DNA of 64,000 nt from Candidatus Accumulibacter cognatus (GTDB lineage Bacteria > Pseudomonadota > Gammaproteobacteria > Burkholderiales > Rhodocyclaceae): assembly GCA_013414765.1 (NCBI GenBank), contig CP058708.1:5105515-5169514 (forward strand), in the 5' to 3' direction. Positions within the stretch are counted from its first letter, which is position 1, and every line of letters starts with the position of its first letter. The notes beneath the pieces were generated by a model that saw only the letters and a list, made by a program, of their open reading frames with translations, was not told the DNA's origin and ran no database searches. Made by a program: the position numbers and the translations under genes. This document shows, piece by piece, positions 36,036 through 46,498 of the stretch.

Positions 36036-37937
36036 ATGCCGATGACCCCACTGCCTCAATTGCCCACTCGCGACAGCATCAAGCGCTTTTTTCTCCTGAC
36101 TGGACTGTGGGTGCTGCTGCACGTCAGTGCCTTCACCAATGATCAGGGCTACAGCACGCTCGCGGTGGCACTGTGGACGCTGGCAACCACGGTCAGTTAC
36201 ACCTTCCTGTACCTGCTGCCAGCACTGATTCCGGGCTACCTGCTGCACCGGCTGCTGTTGCAGCGCCCGGCGACGCGCGTCGGGGTGGCCACTCTGGCAC
36301 TGCTGCTGATCGGCCTGACCGGAATGATTCACGTGCTCCTGTTCGCCGACCGGGTAATTTATGGAATGTACGGATTCCACATCAATGGCTTTGTTCTCGA
36401 CTTGGTGTTCACCCCCGGCGGAATTGCCTCGCTCGGGGCCAGTCGCAGTACCGAACTGACCGCAAGTCTGGTGGTCATCGCGCTACTGGCGTTGCAGGCG
36501 GCAACTTACTTCTGGGCGACGCGTCGCGCAGCCCAGTCGCGCCCGTCTCGCTGGACCCCGCGTGCAGGCTGGGTGCTGCTGGCCATCCTCAGCTTCGCGG
36601 TCGGCGAGCGCGTCGCCTATGGTTTCAGCGCCGCAGCCAACTACCAGCCGATTCTTTTTGCCAGTGAGCGCTACCCGCTTTACCTTCCGACCACCTTTCG
36701 CAAGTTGGCGTCCCGGTTGGGCATCAGTGGCGCTCCCGAGGGTGCCGGCGGAGTGCATATCAAGAACGGCGTCCTGAGTTATCCGCTCCTCCCGCTACGC
36801 GTCGAGCCGCCTGCACGCCCGCTCAACATCGTCTGGCTGGCCGTCGAATCGCTGCGCTACGACATGCTGGACCGCACAATCATGCCGCAGCTCTGGGATT
36901 TTTCCGGAAATGCGCTGCGCCTCGGGAACCACTACAGTGGCGGCAACACCACTCAGATGGGCATCTTCTCGATGTTCTATGGACTGTACGGCAACTATTG
37001 GTTTCCGATGCAGGCGGCGCGCCGATCGCCTCTGCTGATGGATGTGCTGCAGCAACAGAACTATCAGTTCAGCCTGCATACCAGCCAGAGTTTTACCTAT
37101 CCGCCGTTTCAGGAGACGGTTTTCGCGAACATGAACCCGGCCGACATGCATGCGCTGTCCGATGGTCCGCCGCCGTGGCAGCGTGACCGGCAGAACATCG
37201 ACGACATCCTCCGGTTCATCGATACCCGCGACAAGACGCGGCCATTCATGACCTACATGTTTTTCGAGGGTACGCATGCCAATTACACTTTTCCGCCCGA
37301 GAGTGTCATTGCTCGCCCGTATCTTGAGGACTTCAACTATCTGTCGGCCGACTTCGCGCAGCAGATGGTGCCGATCAAGAACCGCTACATCAACGCCGCC
37401 CACCATGTCGACCATCTGATCGGGCGTGTCATCACGCATCTGCGTGAAAGGAAACTGCTCGACGACACGATCATTATCGTTCTTGGCGATCACGGCGAGG
37501 AATTCATGGAACGCAAGCGCTGGGGGCACGCTGCCGACTTCAATCGTTTTCAGACCAGCACACCGGGCGTCCTGTGGATTCCTGGTCAGCAGGCACGTAC
37601 CATCAGCGGCATCAGCAGCCATCTCGATATCCCGGCAACGCTGATGCCCTTGCTTGGCGTCAGAAATCCGCCAGCTGATTATTCGCTCGGACAGAATCTG
37701 CTGGCGCCTGACTTCCATCGCGATTACGCTGTTGCGGCTGGCTGGAACCGTATCGCCTACCTCGGCGAAAAATTCAAGATCTCGTTCCCGGTGAATGCAG
37801 CGGGTGCAGTTCGCGACGAAGTGCTCGATGAAGACGACCACCCGGTCAGCGATCGTGAACGCGCAAAAAACGAGATCCAAGCGGCGATGGTCGAGATGAT
37901 GAACAATCTGACCCGCTTCAGCCGTCCGAAAGGGTAG
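36036..37937 (+). CDS. YejM/PbgA-like membrane sulfatase-fold protein
   Basis: A protein of 633 residues: about five N-terminal transmembrane helices (up to about residue 200) and a periplasmic alkaline-phosphatase/sulfatase-fold domain (about 265-630). Motifs: LNIVWLAVESLRYDML (first metal ligand area), YSGGNTTQMGIFSMFYG (nucleophile region) and VLGDHGEEF with RWGHAADFNR. It resembles YejM/PbgA (LPS-level control in enterobacteria) and LtaS-type enzymes. Start ATG 36036 is followed by a second ATG two codons on. The ribosome site before it is weak (GGAGG at 36031-36035 is close). Confidence 0.87.
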   Translation: MPMTPLPQLPTRDSIKRFFLLTGLWVLLHVSAFTNDQGYSTLAVALWTLATTVSYTFLYLLPALIPGYLLHRLLLQRPATRVGVATLALLLIGLTGMIHVLLFADRVIYGMYGFHINGFVLDLVFTPGGIASLGASRSTELTASLVVIALLALQAATYFWATRRAAQSRPSRWTPRAGWVLLAILSFAVGERVAYGFSAAANYQPILFASERYPLYLPTTFRKLASRLGISGAPEGAGGVHIKNGVLSYPLLPLRVEPPARPLNIVWLAVESLRYDMLDRTIMPQLWDFSGNALRLGNHYSGGNTTQMGIFSMFYGLYGNYWFPMQAARRSPLLMDVLQQQNYQFSLHTSQSFTYPPFQETVFANMNPADMHALSDGPPPWQRDRQNIDDILRFIDTRDKTRPFMTYMFFEGTHANYTFPPESVIARPYLEDFNYLSADFAQQMVPIKNRYINAAHHVDHLIGRVITHLRERKLLDDTIIIVLGDHGEEFMERKRWGHAADFNRFQTSTPGVLWIPGQQARTISGISSHLDIPATLMPLLGVRNPPADYSLGQNLLAPDFHRDYAVAAGWNRIAYLGEKFKISFPVNAAGAVRDEVLDEDDHPVSDRERAKNEIQAAMVEMMNNLTRFSRPKG

Positions 37938-38029
37938 AGGTAAAGCACCGAGCCTTACGGTGGTTCTGGTAATCGTACTGGCAAGGCTCCGCCAGTATCC
38001 AGTCAGCCGCAATAGCAAACGGGAGGAGC

Positions 38030-38539
38030 ATGGCAACCCATCGTGAGAGCCGCGCCATTGCACTACCGCCGGAGTGGTTGTTCGATATCGTTGCCGATGT
38101 CGAACGATATCCCGAATTCCTGCCGCTGATGCGTGCAGCGAGGATCGTCCGACGTTATCCCGAGGCTTACGAAACCGAACAGACCCTGGCCCTGGGGCTG
38201 TTGCTGCATCGCTTCCACACACGCACCGAACTTGCCCGACCAAGTAGCATCACCATCGTTTCCAACGATCGCTCGTTCTGCCGCTTCGACGTCCGCTGGG
38301 GATTTTCACCGCTTGCTGACGATCACTGCCACGTCGACTTCGCGCTCGACTGCACGACCCGCTCGTTGTTCCTCAGGCCGGTCGTCGAAATGCTGATCCT
38401 GCCGATGGCTGCCAGCATGGTCACTGCTTTCGAGGCCCGAGCCCACGCTCTGGCTGCAAAGGCTGGACCATTGCCGGTGGCAGCGACAGGGGATGCCAGT
38501 CAACCGGTATCAGACGCCGATGGCGGGTCGAGTCCCTGA
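38030..38539 (+). CDS. RatA/COQ10-like START-domain protein
   Basis: A protein of 169 residues; residues 1-145 form an SRPBCC/START-type domain with the RatA/Coq10 opening (ESRAIALPPEWLFDIVADVERYPEFLPLMRAARI) and a VRWGFSPLADDHCHVDFAL strand pair. The C-terminal 25 residues are low-complexity. Coq10-like proteins bind ubiquinone; RatA is reported as a ribosome-acting toxin in E. coli. It has no ratB partner here, so a lipid or quinone role is more likely. A GGGAGGAG ribosome site precedes the ATG. Confidence 0.85.
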   Translation: MATHRESRAIALPPEWLFDIVADVERYPEFLPLMRAARIVRRYPEAYETEQTLALGLLLHRFHTRTELARPSSITIVSNDRSFCRFDVRWGFSPLADDHCHVDFALDCTTRSLFLRPVVEMLILPMAASMVTAFEARAHALAAKAGPLPVAATGDASQPVSDADGGSSP

Positions 38540-38614
38540 ACAGGGAATGAATTCTCGCTGCGTTGAACCCCTGGCCGGTTAAAATGCGAGCCTTCTCGAA
38601 TTAAGGATTGCATC

Positions 38615-40462
38615 GTGAGCCAGGAGCCCAATAGCCAGGCGGCGAGTCCGCCAGCACTCGCCAGCACCCATTTCATCCGCAATATCATCGAGGCCGATCT
38701 CGCTACCGGCAAATACGCAGCACGCCGATGGTCGGGTCATCCCGGCCCTGCCGAACAGCAACTTGCCGGACCGCTTGACAGGGCGCAAATCCGCACGCGC
38801 TTTCCGCCCGAACCCAATGGCTATCTGCACTTCGGCCATGCCAAGTCGATCTGCCTCAACTTCGGCTTGGCGCAGGATTTCGGCGGTCGTTGTCACCTTC
38901 GCTTTGACGATACCAATCCGGAAAAGGAAGAGCAGGAATACGTGGATTCGATCATCGATTCGGTACGCTGGCTCGGCTATTCCTGGGAAGACCCGGTCTG
39001 CGAAGGCCTGTCGGACGCGGAGTGCAATCTTTATTTTGCCTCCAACTACTTCGACTGGATGATCGAGTTCGCCGAATACCTGATCCGTAGCGGCCACGCC
39101 TATGTCGAGAGCCAGAGCGCCGAAGAGATGCGCAGCAGTCGCGGCACGCTCACTGAAGCGGGGACCAACTCGCCTTTTCGCGAGCGCAGTGTCGAGGAGA
39201 ACCTGGACCTTTTCAGGCGCATGCAGAATGGCGAATTTCCGGACGGCGCACATATCCTGCGCGCGAAGATTGACATGGCGGCAGCGAACATCAACCTGCG
39301 CGACCCGGCGATCTACCGCATTCGCCACGCCAGCCATCACAACACCGGCGATCGCTGGTGCGTCTATCCGATGTATACCTACGCTCACCCCATCGAAGAC
39401 GCACTGGAGAACATCACCCACTCGATATGCACACTCGAATTCGCCGACCAGCGCCCGTTCTACGATTGGCTGCTCGAGCGTCTGGCGGAAGGCGGGCTGC
39501 TGCAGCGCCCGCTGCCGCAGCAGATCGAATTCTCGCGCCTTAACCTGACCTACATCGTGCTTTCGAAGCGCAAGCTGATTCAGCTCGTCGAGGAGCAGCA
39601 TGTCGCCGGCTGGGACGATCCGCGTTTACCAACCTTGGTTGGCGCGCGCCGCCGCGGATATCCGGCGGCGGGTTTTCGCCTGTTTGCCGAGCGTCTCGGC
39701 GCATCGCGCTCTGATTCGCTGATCGAGTACTCGCAACTCGAAGACACCATGCGCGAAGTGTTGAACGAGTCGACCGAGCGCCGCGTCGCCGTTCTCGATC
39801 CCCTCAAGCTGATCATCGACAATTATCCCGCCGACCAGAGTGAAGACTGTTTCGCGCCCAACCATCCGCTCAAACCTGAATTGGGCAAGCGCGCAATGCC
39901 CTTTGGCCGGGAACTGTGGATCGAGCGCGAAGACTTCATGGAGCAGCCGAGCAAGGGCTACCATCGCCTTTACCCAGGCAATCTCGCTCGGCTGCGCTAC
40001 GGCTATGTGCTCAGGTGCATCGGCTGCGACCATGACGAAAACGGCACTCTGATCGCCGTACATTGCGAATACCTGCCCGATTCAAAAAGCGGCACTCCAG
40101 GTGCCGACAACTACAAGGTCAAGGGCAATCTGCACTGGGTTGCAGTCGACCGGGCCTTTCTTGCCGAAGTGCGGCTCTATGATCGGCTGTTCGCGGTTCC
40201 CTCTCCAGGCGCCAGACGTACGGGCGATCCTGACGATGTCGAACGAGACTTCCGCGACGACCTTAATCCGGACAGCATCCGGGTCATCCGGGCCTGGCTC
40301 GAACCTGCACTACAGCATGCCCGACCGGAAGAGAGCTTCCAGTTTGAACGCCATGGTTATTTCGTTGCCGATCGCGTCGACTCGCGGGAAGGCGCGCCGG
40401 TTTTCAACCGCACCATGACGCTCAGGGACTCATGGTCGAGCAAACCCAGCCAACGCAGCTAG
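38615..40462 (+). CDS. glnS: Glutamine--tRNA ligase
   Basis: A class I synthetase of 615 residues, starting at GTG 38615. The HIGH-type motif FPPEPNGYLHFGHAKSICLN lies at about 64-83 and the KMSKS-type motif YIVLSKRKL at about 312-320. C-terminal anticodon-binding beta-barrels are present. It is about 60 residues longer than the E. coli enzyme, mostly in the N-terminal lead (QEPNSQAASPPALASTHFIR) and small insertions. It charges tRNA-Gln in the cytoplasm. Convergent with the fcl-gmd genes across a 115-bp gap with no clear terminator. Confidence 0.96.
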   Translation: MSQEPNSQAASPPALASTHFIRNIIEADLATGKYAARRWSGHPGPAEQQLAGPLDRAQIRTRFPPEPNGYLHFGHAKSICLNFGLAQDFGGRCHLRFDDTNPEKEEQEYVDSIIDSVRWLGYSWEDPVCEGLSDAECNLYFASNYFDWMIEFAEYLIRSGHAYVESQSAEEMRSSRGTLTEAGTNSPFRERSVEENLDLFRRMQNGEFPDGAHILRAKIDMAAANINLRDPAIYRIRHASHHNTGDRWCVYPMYTYAHPIEDALENITHSICTLEFADQRPFYDWLLERLAEGGLLQRPLPQQIEFSRLNLTYIVLSKRKLIQLVEEQHVAGWDDPRLPTLVGARRRGYPAAGFRLFAERLGASRSDSLIEYSQLEDTMREVLNESTERRVAVLDPLKLIIDNYPADQSEDCFAPNHPLKPELGKRAMPFGRELWIEREDFMEQPSKGYHRLYPGNLARLRYGYVLRCIGCDHDENGTLIAVHCEYLPDSKSGTPGADNYKVKGNLHWVAVDRAFLAEVRLYDRLFAVPSPGARRTGDPDDVERDFRDDLNPDSIRVIRAWLEPALQHARPEESFQFERHGYFVADRVDSREGAPVFNRTMTLRDSWSSKPSQRS

Positions 40463-40577
40463 CGAACTTGCGCAGGCAAACTGCGTCGATAAAGGTATAC
40501 ACGGAAGCGGTTTCAGCGGCAAACGGCCTCTGGCGTGAATCTCGCAGGCGAAAACCGGAGAACCTTCTCAGAGGCGT

Positions 40578-41636
40578 TCAGGCACGGGCCTCTCTGGCGA
40601 GAAAGTCTGTATAAGCCTTACCCAGTCCTTCTTCGAGACCCAGCGTGGCTTGACAGCCCAGGGTGTGCATACGCGAGACATCCATCCGCTTTCTTGGTGT
40701 GCCGTCCGGTTGACTCGGGTCGAATTCGATGCGGCCGGTATAGCCGACGACCTGGGCGACGGTTTCGGCCAGTTCGCGGATGCTGATTTCCTCGCCAGTA
40801 CCGACGTTGATGTGCGAGAGCATCGGCTGGGTGTGGGCCTTGTAGGTGGTTTGGTCCAGGTTCATGATGTGCACGCTCGCCTCGGCCAGGTCGTCGACGT
40901 AGAGGAATTCGCGCCTGGGAGTACCAGTTCCCCAGAAGGACAGGCAAGGCTCCAGGGCCGAAGTGCAGATGTCTTGCAACTGGCGCTTGAGGTCCTGCGG
41001 GATGGGACCGTTTCTGGTTTCGTCCCCTTGGATCGCAGGCCAGTTGTGATCGGCGGCAAGCTTGGCGAGGTGCAGCTTGCGGATCATCGCCGGGATGACG
41101 TGGCTGTTCTGCAAGTCGTAGTGATCGCCGGGTCCGTAGAGGTTGGTAGGCATCACGCTGCGGTAATCCGTGCCGTATTGGCGGTTGTAGCTTTCGCAGA
41201 GCTTGATGCCGGCAATCTTGGCGATGGCGTAGGGTTCGTTGGTCGCTTCCAGGGTACCGGTGAGCAGTGCTTCTTCCGGGATCGGCTGTGCGGCGAGTCG
41301 CGGGTAGATGCAGCTGCTGCCGAGAAAGAGGAGTTTCTGCACGCCAACTCGCCAGGCTTCATGAATGATGTGGGTCTCGATCATCAGGTTCTGGTAAATG
41401 AATTCGGCCGGGTAGGTCTGGTTGGCGTGAATGCCGCCGACTTTGGCAGCGGCAAGGTACACCTGTTCTGGTCTTTCCGCTTCAAAGAAGGCGCGCACGG
41501 CGGCCTGCTGGGTGAGATCAAGTTCAGCGTGTGTGCAAGTGATCAGCGTCGCTGTGCCGCGTTGCTGCAGGGTGCGAACAATGGCCGAGCCGACCATGCC
41601 GCAGTGGCCGGCGACGTAGATTCGGGCAGGCGTCAT
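40578..41636 (-). CDS. fcl: GDP-L-fucose synthase (epimerase/reductase)
   Basis: A protein of 352 residues, an NADP-dependent short-chain dehydrogenase: nucleotide loop [11 protein letters not shown] at the N-terminus, [10 protein letters not shown] with the catalytic Ser, and the YxxxK pair in [10 protein letters not shown]. It converts the GDP-4-keto-6-deoxymannose made by the neighbouring Gmd to GDP-L-fucose. Start ATG 41636 lies 7 nt after the gmd stop, so the two form one operon. The frame is open further upstream, but that part overlaps gmd and is a shadow. Confidence 0.94.
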   Translation of the reverse strand: MTPARIYVAGHCGMVGSAIVRTLQQRGTATLITCTHAELDLTQQAAVRAFFEAERPEQVYLAAAKVGGIHANQTYPAEFIYQNLMIETHIIHEAWRVGVQKLLFLGSSCIYPRLAAQPIPEEALLTGTLEATNEPYAIAKIAGIKLCESYNRQYGTDYRSVMPTNLYGPGDHYDLQNSHVIPAMIRKLHLAKLAADHNWPAIQGDETRNGPIPQDLKRQLQDICTSALEPCLSFWGTGTPRREFLYVDDLAEASVHIMNLDQTTYKAHTQPMLSHINVGTGEEISIRELAETVAQVVGYTGRIEFDPSQPDGTPRKRMDVSRMHTLGCQATLGLEEGLGKAYTDFLAREARA

Positions 41637-41643
41637 GGTCTGT

Positions 41644-42777
41644 TCATTCGTTGTGGTCGAAGGCCTTGAAACCGGCCAGTTTGACCAGGGCATCGCGCCT
41701 GGCGGAGTTGTAGTCGGCAAGTGCCATTTCCTTGACCAGTTCGTGCAGGCTGGTGGTCGGCGTCCAGCCGAGTTTTTCGCGGGCTTTGCGGGGATCACCC
41801 AGCAGAGTCTCGACTTCCGTCGGGCGAAAGTAGCGCGGGTCCACCCGGACGATGACCGTACCCGGCCTGACTTTGGCCTTGTCGCCCTCCACCCGGGTGA
41901 CGATGCCGATCTCATTGACGCCCTCGCCTTCGAAAAGCACGCCCATTCCCAGTTCGGCTGCGGCGAATTCGACAAACTGGCGGACACTGTATTGCACACC
42001 CGTGGCGATGACGAAGTCTTCAGGATGATCCTGCTGCAACATCAGCCACTGCATTTCGACATAGTCGCGGGCGTGGCCCCAGTCGCGCAGGGCGCCGAGG
42101 TTGCCAAGATAGAGGCAATCCTGCAGGCCAAGCGCGATCCTGGCGATGGCGCGGGTGATCTTGCGGGTGACGAAGGTTTCACCGCGAACCGGGCTTTCGT
42201 GGTTGAAGAGGATGCCGTTGCAGGCATAAATTCCATAGGCCTCGCGGTAATTGACGGTGATCCAGTAGGCGTAGAGCTTGGCGACGGCGTAGGGGCTGCG
42301 CGGATAGAAAGGAGTGGTTTCCTTTTGCGGGGATTCCTGGACCAGACCATAGAGCTCCGAGGTGCTGGCCTGGTAGAAACGGCTTTTCTTTTCCAAGCCG
42401 AGGATGCGAATCGCTTCGAGCATGCGCAGGGCACCGATGCCATCGGCATTGGCGGTATACTCGGGTTCCTCGAAGCTCACGGCGACGTGGCTTTGTGCGG
42501 CCAGATTGTAGATCTCGTCGGGTTGCACCTCCTGGATGATGCGGATCAGACTGGTGGAGTCGGTGAGGTCGCCGTGGTGGAGAATGAACCTCCGCCCGGG
42601 CTCGTGCGGGTCCTGATAAAGGTGATCGATGCGGTCGGTATTGAACAACGAGGAACGGCGCTTGATACCATGCACTTGGTAGCCCTTGTCGAGCAGGGAT
42701 TCAGCCAGATAGGCGCCGTCCTGGCCAGTCACGCCGGTAATCAGGGCAACCTTTTGGGAGGTAATCATGGGGGACAT
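41644..42777 (-). CDS. gmd: GDP-mannose 4,6-dehydratase
   Basis: A protein of 377 residues with the NADP-binding motif [16 protein letters not shown], the catalytic STSELYG...PRSPYAVAK region (Thr/Glu/Tyr/Lys set) and [15 protein letters not shown]. It converts GDP-D-mannose to GDP-4-keto-6-deoxy-D-mannose, the precursor of GDP-fucose and GDP-rhamnose. First gene of the gmd-fcl pair. An alternative ATG at 42768 gives [12 protein letters not shown]. The FkbM methyltransferase gene lies upstream on the same strand, 92 bp away. Confidence 0.95.
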   Translation of the reverse strand: MSPMITSQKVALITGVTGQDGAYLAESLLDKGYQVHGIKRRSSLFNTDRIDHLYQDPHEPGRRFILHHGDLTDSTSLIRIIQEVQPDEIYNLAAQSHVAVSFEEPEYTANADGIGALRMLEAIRILGLEKKSRFYQASTSELYGLVQESPQKETTPFYPRSPYAVAKLYAYWITVNYREAYGIYACNGILFNHESPVRGETFVTRKITRAIARIALGLQDCLYLGNLGALRDWGHARDYVEMQWLMLQQDHPEDFVIATGVQYSVRQFVEFAAAELGMGVLFEGEGVNEIGIVTRVEGDKAKVRPGTVIVRVDPRYFRPTEVETLLGDPRKAREKLGWTPTTSLHELVKEMALADYNSARRDALVKLAGFKAFDHNE

Positions 42778-42869
42778 CCGTCAGTGAGGCAATGATGCTC
42801 GGCAAATGCCAGCCGATAGTCTTCTATGTGATCGATTTTTCGCAAGGACGTCGCGTTTTATTGGCGATT

Positions 42870-44285
42870 TTACGCGGGCAATCCCAGACGCTCCTGTAAC
42901 AAGCTCAAACGGCGTGCCATCTCGCTGCTGCCAAACCCCAACTCGCGAATGATGTGCAGGCGCTGCAACGCCGAAGCACCCGTGTAGAACGAAGAGAACG
43001 AACTGAGCCTCTCCAGTTCCTCCAGAACCGCTGCCAATACCCAGTCCCCGATGACCTCGCCAGGTACGATGGAATCGAAGCGTTCACCCGGTGCAAGGAA
43101 CGGTTCGCTGGTGTCCACCTGCTGCTGTTGAAGGATCGTTGTGCACAGTTGTGCCAGCGCGTTTACAGCCAGAGATCTTGAGCCGTAATCTCTCGCTACT
43201 CGCGCCAGGCTGGCCAGCCGCAGGTGCGAAGCCTGCTGTCCGCAAAGTGTCTCGAGGCAGCGGAAACTGGCTTCCAGCGCAAGAAAACGCGCCGATGCCG
43301 GCAAGGAGGAATCCCGGCTGAGCGTATAGAGGGACAAGGCATGCGCAACCTCTTCACTCCCCCCTGAATTCATGGTCACTTCCCACTCATTCGCGAGTTG
43401 TGTACCGTAAGGTAATCCGATGATGGCATGCTGCCAGTAATGGACATCTAGACTGCCATCGATTCCGAGAAGCTCCCTGATCGGCTCTCCCGCAGTTTCA
43501 AGTCCGGCAGAATCAAGCAGAACACCGCGTGCGGCAAGTCGTGCGGCGCGGTCGGGCTTGCAGCAGAACAAATTGAGCAGGAACCCATCGATTTGCGCTT
43601 CAGGATCGAAGGGCACCAACAGGTCGAGTCCGGGTACCAGCCGATAGGAAGTGTAGCCAAGTGCCGCAAAGGCTTCTATCAGATGCATGTGCAAGTCGGG
43701 TCCCGCCTTGATCTCGTACTGGACCAGCGGTGACAGCTGCGCGAAGAAGCGTTCACCGCCCTTCAGGATATTGGCCTCCTCGCCCTCGGCGTCGATCTTG
43801 ATGACCTCGATGTCCTGCCAGCAATAAGTCTCCAGGCATTCGTCAAGCGTCACCAGGGAGACCGTCTCGGTCTCGGTCGTTGCAGAAAGATCATGCACTA
43901 GTGCATTCAGTTCGGAGTGTGGGCTCCGCGATAGTCGGGCTGTACCACTCGCAGACGAGAGTGCGCTTTGTACCAGAGTCACCTGCGCGAAAGAGTTGGC
44001 GGCAATGCCTTCCGCAAGAAGACTTGCCGTGCTGGAGCTTGGCTCAAAGGCCCAAACATGGCCTGTCGACCCCACTGCCTTGGCCATGCACAGGGCATAA
44101 ACACCGTAGTTGGCACCAATGTCGATAACCTTCTGACCTGGTTTCAGCAAGTGGCGAAGGAACTTGATTTCATCCTCGAACCAGTCCTGCTGCTCGCGCA
44201 AGACATACGGAGTAATCAGTTCCAACGAGTCGGGAGTGACGATCCTGACCCCGTCAAGCAGAGTGAGAGAGGTGGTATTAGTCAT
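42870..44285 (-). CDS. FkbM-family methyltransferase with a C-terminal extension
   Basis: A protein of 471 residues. Residues about 45-220 form the FkbM-type SAM-dependent methyltransferase: KVIDIGANYGVYALCMAKAVG (SAM motif I), VWAFEPSSST and VIKIDAEGEEANILKGG. The remaining 200 or so residues are helical and unassigned, perhaps acting on an acceptor chain. ATG 44285 is chosen over TTG 44291 because GGAGGG lies 10 nt before the ATG and only 4 nt before the TTG. Position beside gmd-fcl suggests O-methylation of a surface sugar. Confidence 0.88.
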   Translation of the reverse strand: MTNTTSLTLLDGVRIVTPDSLELITPYVLREQQDWFEDEIKFLRHLLKPGQKVIDIGANYGVYALCMAKAVGSTGHVWAFEPSSSTASLLAEGIAANSFAQVTLVQSALSSASGTARLSRSPHSELNALVHDLSATTETETVSLVTLDECLETYCWQDIEVIKIDAEGEEANILKGGERFFAQLSPLVQYEIKAGPDLHMHLIEAFAALGYTSYRLVPGLDLLVPFDPEAQIDGFLLNLFCCKPDRAARLAARGVLLDSAGLETAGEPIRELLGIDGSLDVHYWQHAIIGLPYGTQLANEWEVTMNSGGSEEVAHALSLYTLSRDSSLPASARFLALEASFRCLETLCGQQASHLRLASLARVARDYGSRSLAVNALAQLCTTILQQQQVDTSEPFLAPGERFDSIVPGEVIGDWVLAAVLEELERLSSFSSFYTGASALQRLHIIRELGFGSSEMARRLSLLQERLGLPA

Positions 44286-44959
44286 CGACAATTGACCCTC
44301 CAGGGAAAGATCATCACCATACCGCTTTGTACCGATAGACGCAAAAATACGAAAACCCTGCCGGAACTCCCATCGATAATTGAATGAGCACCACTCACAT
44401 TTTTGGACAAGGGACGAGGCAGGCGCACAACCCCGCCCTGACTTCCACCTATTTTACCTGCGTAGCCATGAGAGGGGCTGTACGCTACCGAATACCCGAA
44501 ATCCTCATGATGACTGAAACAACGGGGCGAGCTGATCGGAAAACGTCTTTTTGCCGTCGATGAGAGGGGTTTGGCCCCTAAATTGTGCCGATTTCCAAGC
44601 GCTCGGTGAGGAAGCAGAAGGCCTCGCCGGCAAGAACAAGAAATGCTGGCCGAGTACATCTGCTCTATCACTAACTACGCCAGGCAGACAGGCTCTGCCG
44701 TCGACGTTCGCGTACCGAACAAGGTCAACAGCATCTGCCCCCCGGACCAGGCCCCATGCGTCCGCCGTTTCACTGTTTCACTTCACAATTGACCATGGTT
44801 GATGGAGGAACATATACTCCCCCATGGTGTCGGATTTTTCATCTTTCCGAACATTCAGGAAAGGATGAGGAAACCCATCGACGTTCGACACAAGGTGCCT
44901 GTGCACGCTGTTATCGACCCAGACGCAAACTTGCGAATCCACTAGAAAGAGGCCCGACC
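44286..44959. other. Noncoding gap with one predicted promoter
   Basis: These 674 bp between the divergent fkbM-like and SPOR genes show no supported gene. The region is uneven in composition and may hold degraded sequence (for example open fragments at 44550-44760 that match nothing I recognise). A 47-codon ORF at 44802-44945 (MEEHILPHG...) lies in the leader of the SPOR gene but has no ribosome site and no family match. Confidence 0.5.
44789..44818 (+). promoter_or_regulatory. Predicted sigma-70 promoter for the SPOR-domain gene
   Basis: TTGACC (44789-44794), an 18-bp spacer and TATACT (44813-44818). A start site near 44825 would give a leader of about 135 nt before ATG 44960. Confidence 0.5.
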
Positions 44960-46402
44960 ATGACCCAAACCGCAGAATTGGTGCTTCCAAACGATGTGCA
45001 GCCTGAAACCGTGCCCACCGAGCCACTGGACGCACTGGCGACCCAAACCCCGGCCATCGAACCGAGGATGGCCCAGTTGCTTGAACTCAATCAGGCCAAC
45101 GGCCCCAGCCTGATGCCGAAGGAAATCAACGCGCAGCTTGACCGTCTGCTACGTGACTACGACGAGCTGACCGCGCTCTACGCCGAAAACAACCGCCGTA
45201 TCGACCAGGAGTTGGCCGAAATCCGCCAGTCCGGCGGCTCGGTCTCGAGCCAAGTGCATCAGCTCGGCGCAGATTTACAGCAACAGGGCCGGTCCCTGGC
45301 CGGACATGCCGCCGCCACGGAACAACGCATCGATGCGCTGCGCGGCGAAGCTCGCTCGTGGCTGGCCGACTCGGAGCAGCGCTGGGACACGCAGCTTGCG
45401 ACCCAAAACGCACGTATCAGTTCGGATCTCGCGCAGCTCGACACCAGTCTCGGTTCTCTACACGGTCTGTTCAAGGCACAGGAACGAATCATCGCCGAGC
45501 AACGCGCGCGTCTGGATCAGTTTGATATCACCTATCAATTGCTTGATACCGCGACACGCGGCAACAAGCACCGTATCGAAGTAGTACGCGAGCAAGCCGA
45601 AAAGCAACACGCGATCGTCGAGGCGCGGATCGAGGGTTTGAGCGCCTTGCAACGCGAACACCATGCCGAGTTTCAGACCTTGCAAAGCCTGGTCGGCGTC
45701 CTGCAATCGGAAACGGCGCGCCTGGATGAACAAATCGGCAGGGTCGCCACTGCGCTGGCGGACCATCAGAGTGACACTCGCGACCAGTTCAAGTGGACCC
45801 ATCGGGCGATTGCCGGCCTGCTTTTGCTGACCGTGGTGGGCTTCGCTCTGGTCAAGTGGCTACCGGCCTTTGCCCCCGCCGGCAGCGAATCGGCGATGGC
45901 GCAAAACCAGGCCAGGCTCACCGAAGTCAGCGTCCAGGTGGCCGCCCTCTCCGCGCGAGAAACGGCCCGCCAGGAGCACGAGTCACGGCAGCAGGCAAGC
46001 ATTGACCAGGTCGCGAACCAGGTTTCCGATCTGGAGAAAAGCCTCGGCGATCTGCGTGCCGCAGTGCAGAAGCTGCAAGTGCAAGGCGTGGGAGCCGGAG
46101 TACTGCATGACAGCCAGTGGTTACTCGAACAAAACCCCAAGGCGTATACCGTGCAACTGGTGACCTCCCCCAGCCAGGCCGACATGGCGCGCTTCATCGA
46201 CCGCAACGTAAAACGGCTGGCGCTGGATTCCCTGGCGTTTTCCGTGAGCGAGCGCGCGCAGCGCACGGACTACCAGCTGTTCTTCGGCGTGTTCAGTACG
46301 GTCACTCAGGCACGCGCTGCCATCGCCGCACTACCGCCTGAACTGCAGGTCAACGGACCGTGGGTGCGTCAGTTCCAGTCTGTACAGGCTTCCTTGCGCT
46401 GA
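44960..46402 (+). CDS. Membrane coiled-coil protein with a C-terminal SPOR domain
   Basis: A protein of 480 residues: an acidic/Thr-rich start, a long coiled coil (about 60-275, with repeated LAQLDTSLGSLHGLFKAQER-type heptads), one transmembrane helix (about 281-303, AIAGLLLLTVVGFALVKWLP), a second coiled coil (about 315-375), and a SPOR-type domain at about 395-478 (YTVQLVTSPSQADMARFIDR). SPOR domains bind septal peptidoglycan lacking stem peptides. The SPOR end should be periplasmic and the first coiled coil cytoplasmic. AGAAAGAGG precedes the ATG. A cell-division or envelope role is likely. Confidence 0.82.
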   Translation: MTQTAELVLPNDVQPETVPTEPLDALATQTPAIEPRMAQLLELNQANGPSLMPKEINAQLDRLLRDYDELTALYAENNRRIDQELAEIRQSGGSVSSQVHQLGADLQQQGRSLAGHAAATEQRIDALRGEARSWLADSEQRWDTQLATQNARISSDLAQLDTSLGSLHGLFKAQERIIAEQRARLDQFDITYQLLDTATRGNKHRIEVVREQAEKQHAIVEARIEGLSALQREHHAEFQTLQSLVGVLQSETARLDEQIGRVATALADHQSDTRDQFKWTHRAIAGLLLLTVVGFALVKWLPAFAPAGSESAMAQNQARLTEVSVQVAALSARETARQEHESRQQASIDQVANQVSDLEKSLGDLRAAVQKLQVQGVGAGVLHDSQWLLEQNPKAYTVQLVTSPSQADMARFIDRNVKRLALDSLAFSVSERAQRTDYQLFFGVFSTVTQARAAIAALPPELQVNGPWVRQFQSVQASLR

Positions 46403-46498
46403 CCAGGATCGAGATCTTGCTCTTGCGCGATGCCATGGGTCAGTTCGATCCGCATCCTGCCTTCTTCTCCACTCGCCAACCTGTTAAGGAAATCCAAC

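Noticed and set aside
37977..37998. TACTGGC...GCCAGTA hairpin after the YejM-like gene
   Set aside because: A 7-bp stem without a T-run; too weak to call a terminator.
36795..38243. A 482-codon minus-strand frame opposite the YejM-like gene
   Set aside because: It overlaps a gene with strong membrane and sulfatase motifs and encodes no recognisable fold.
44802..44945. A 47-codon ORF in the leader of the SPOR gene
   Set aside because: No ribosome site or homology; kept only as a possible leader ORF, not called as a gene.
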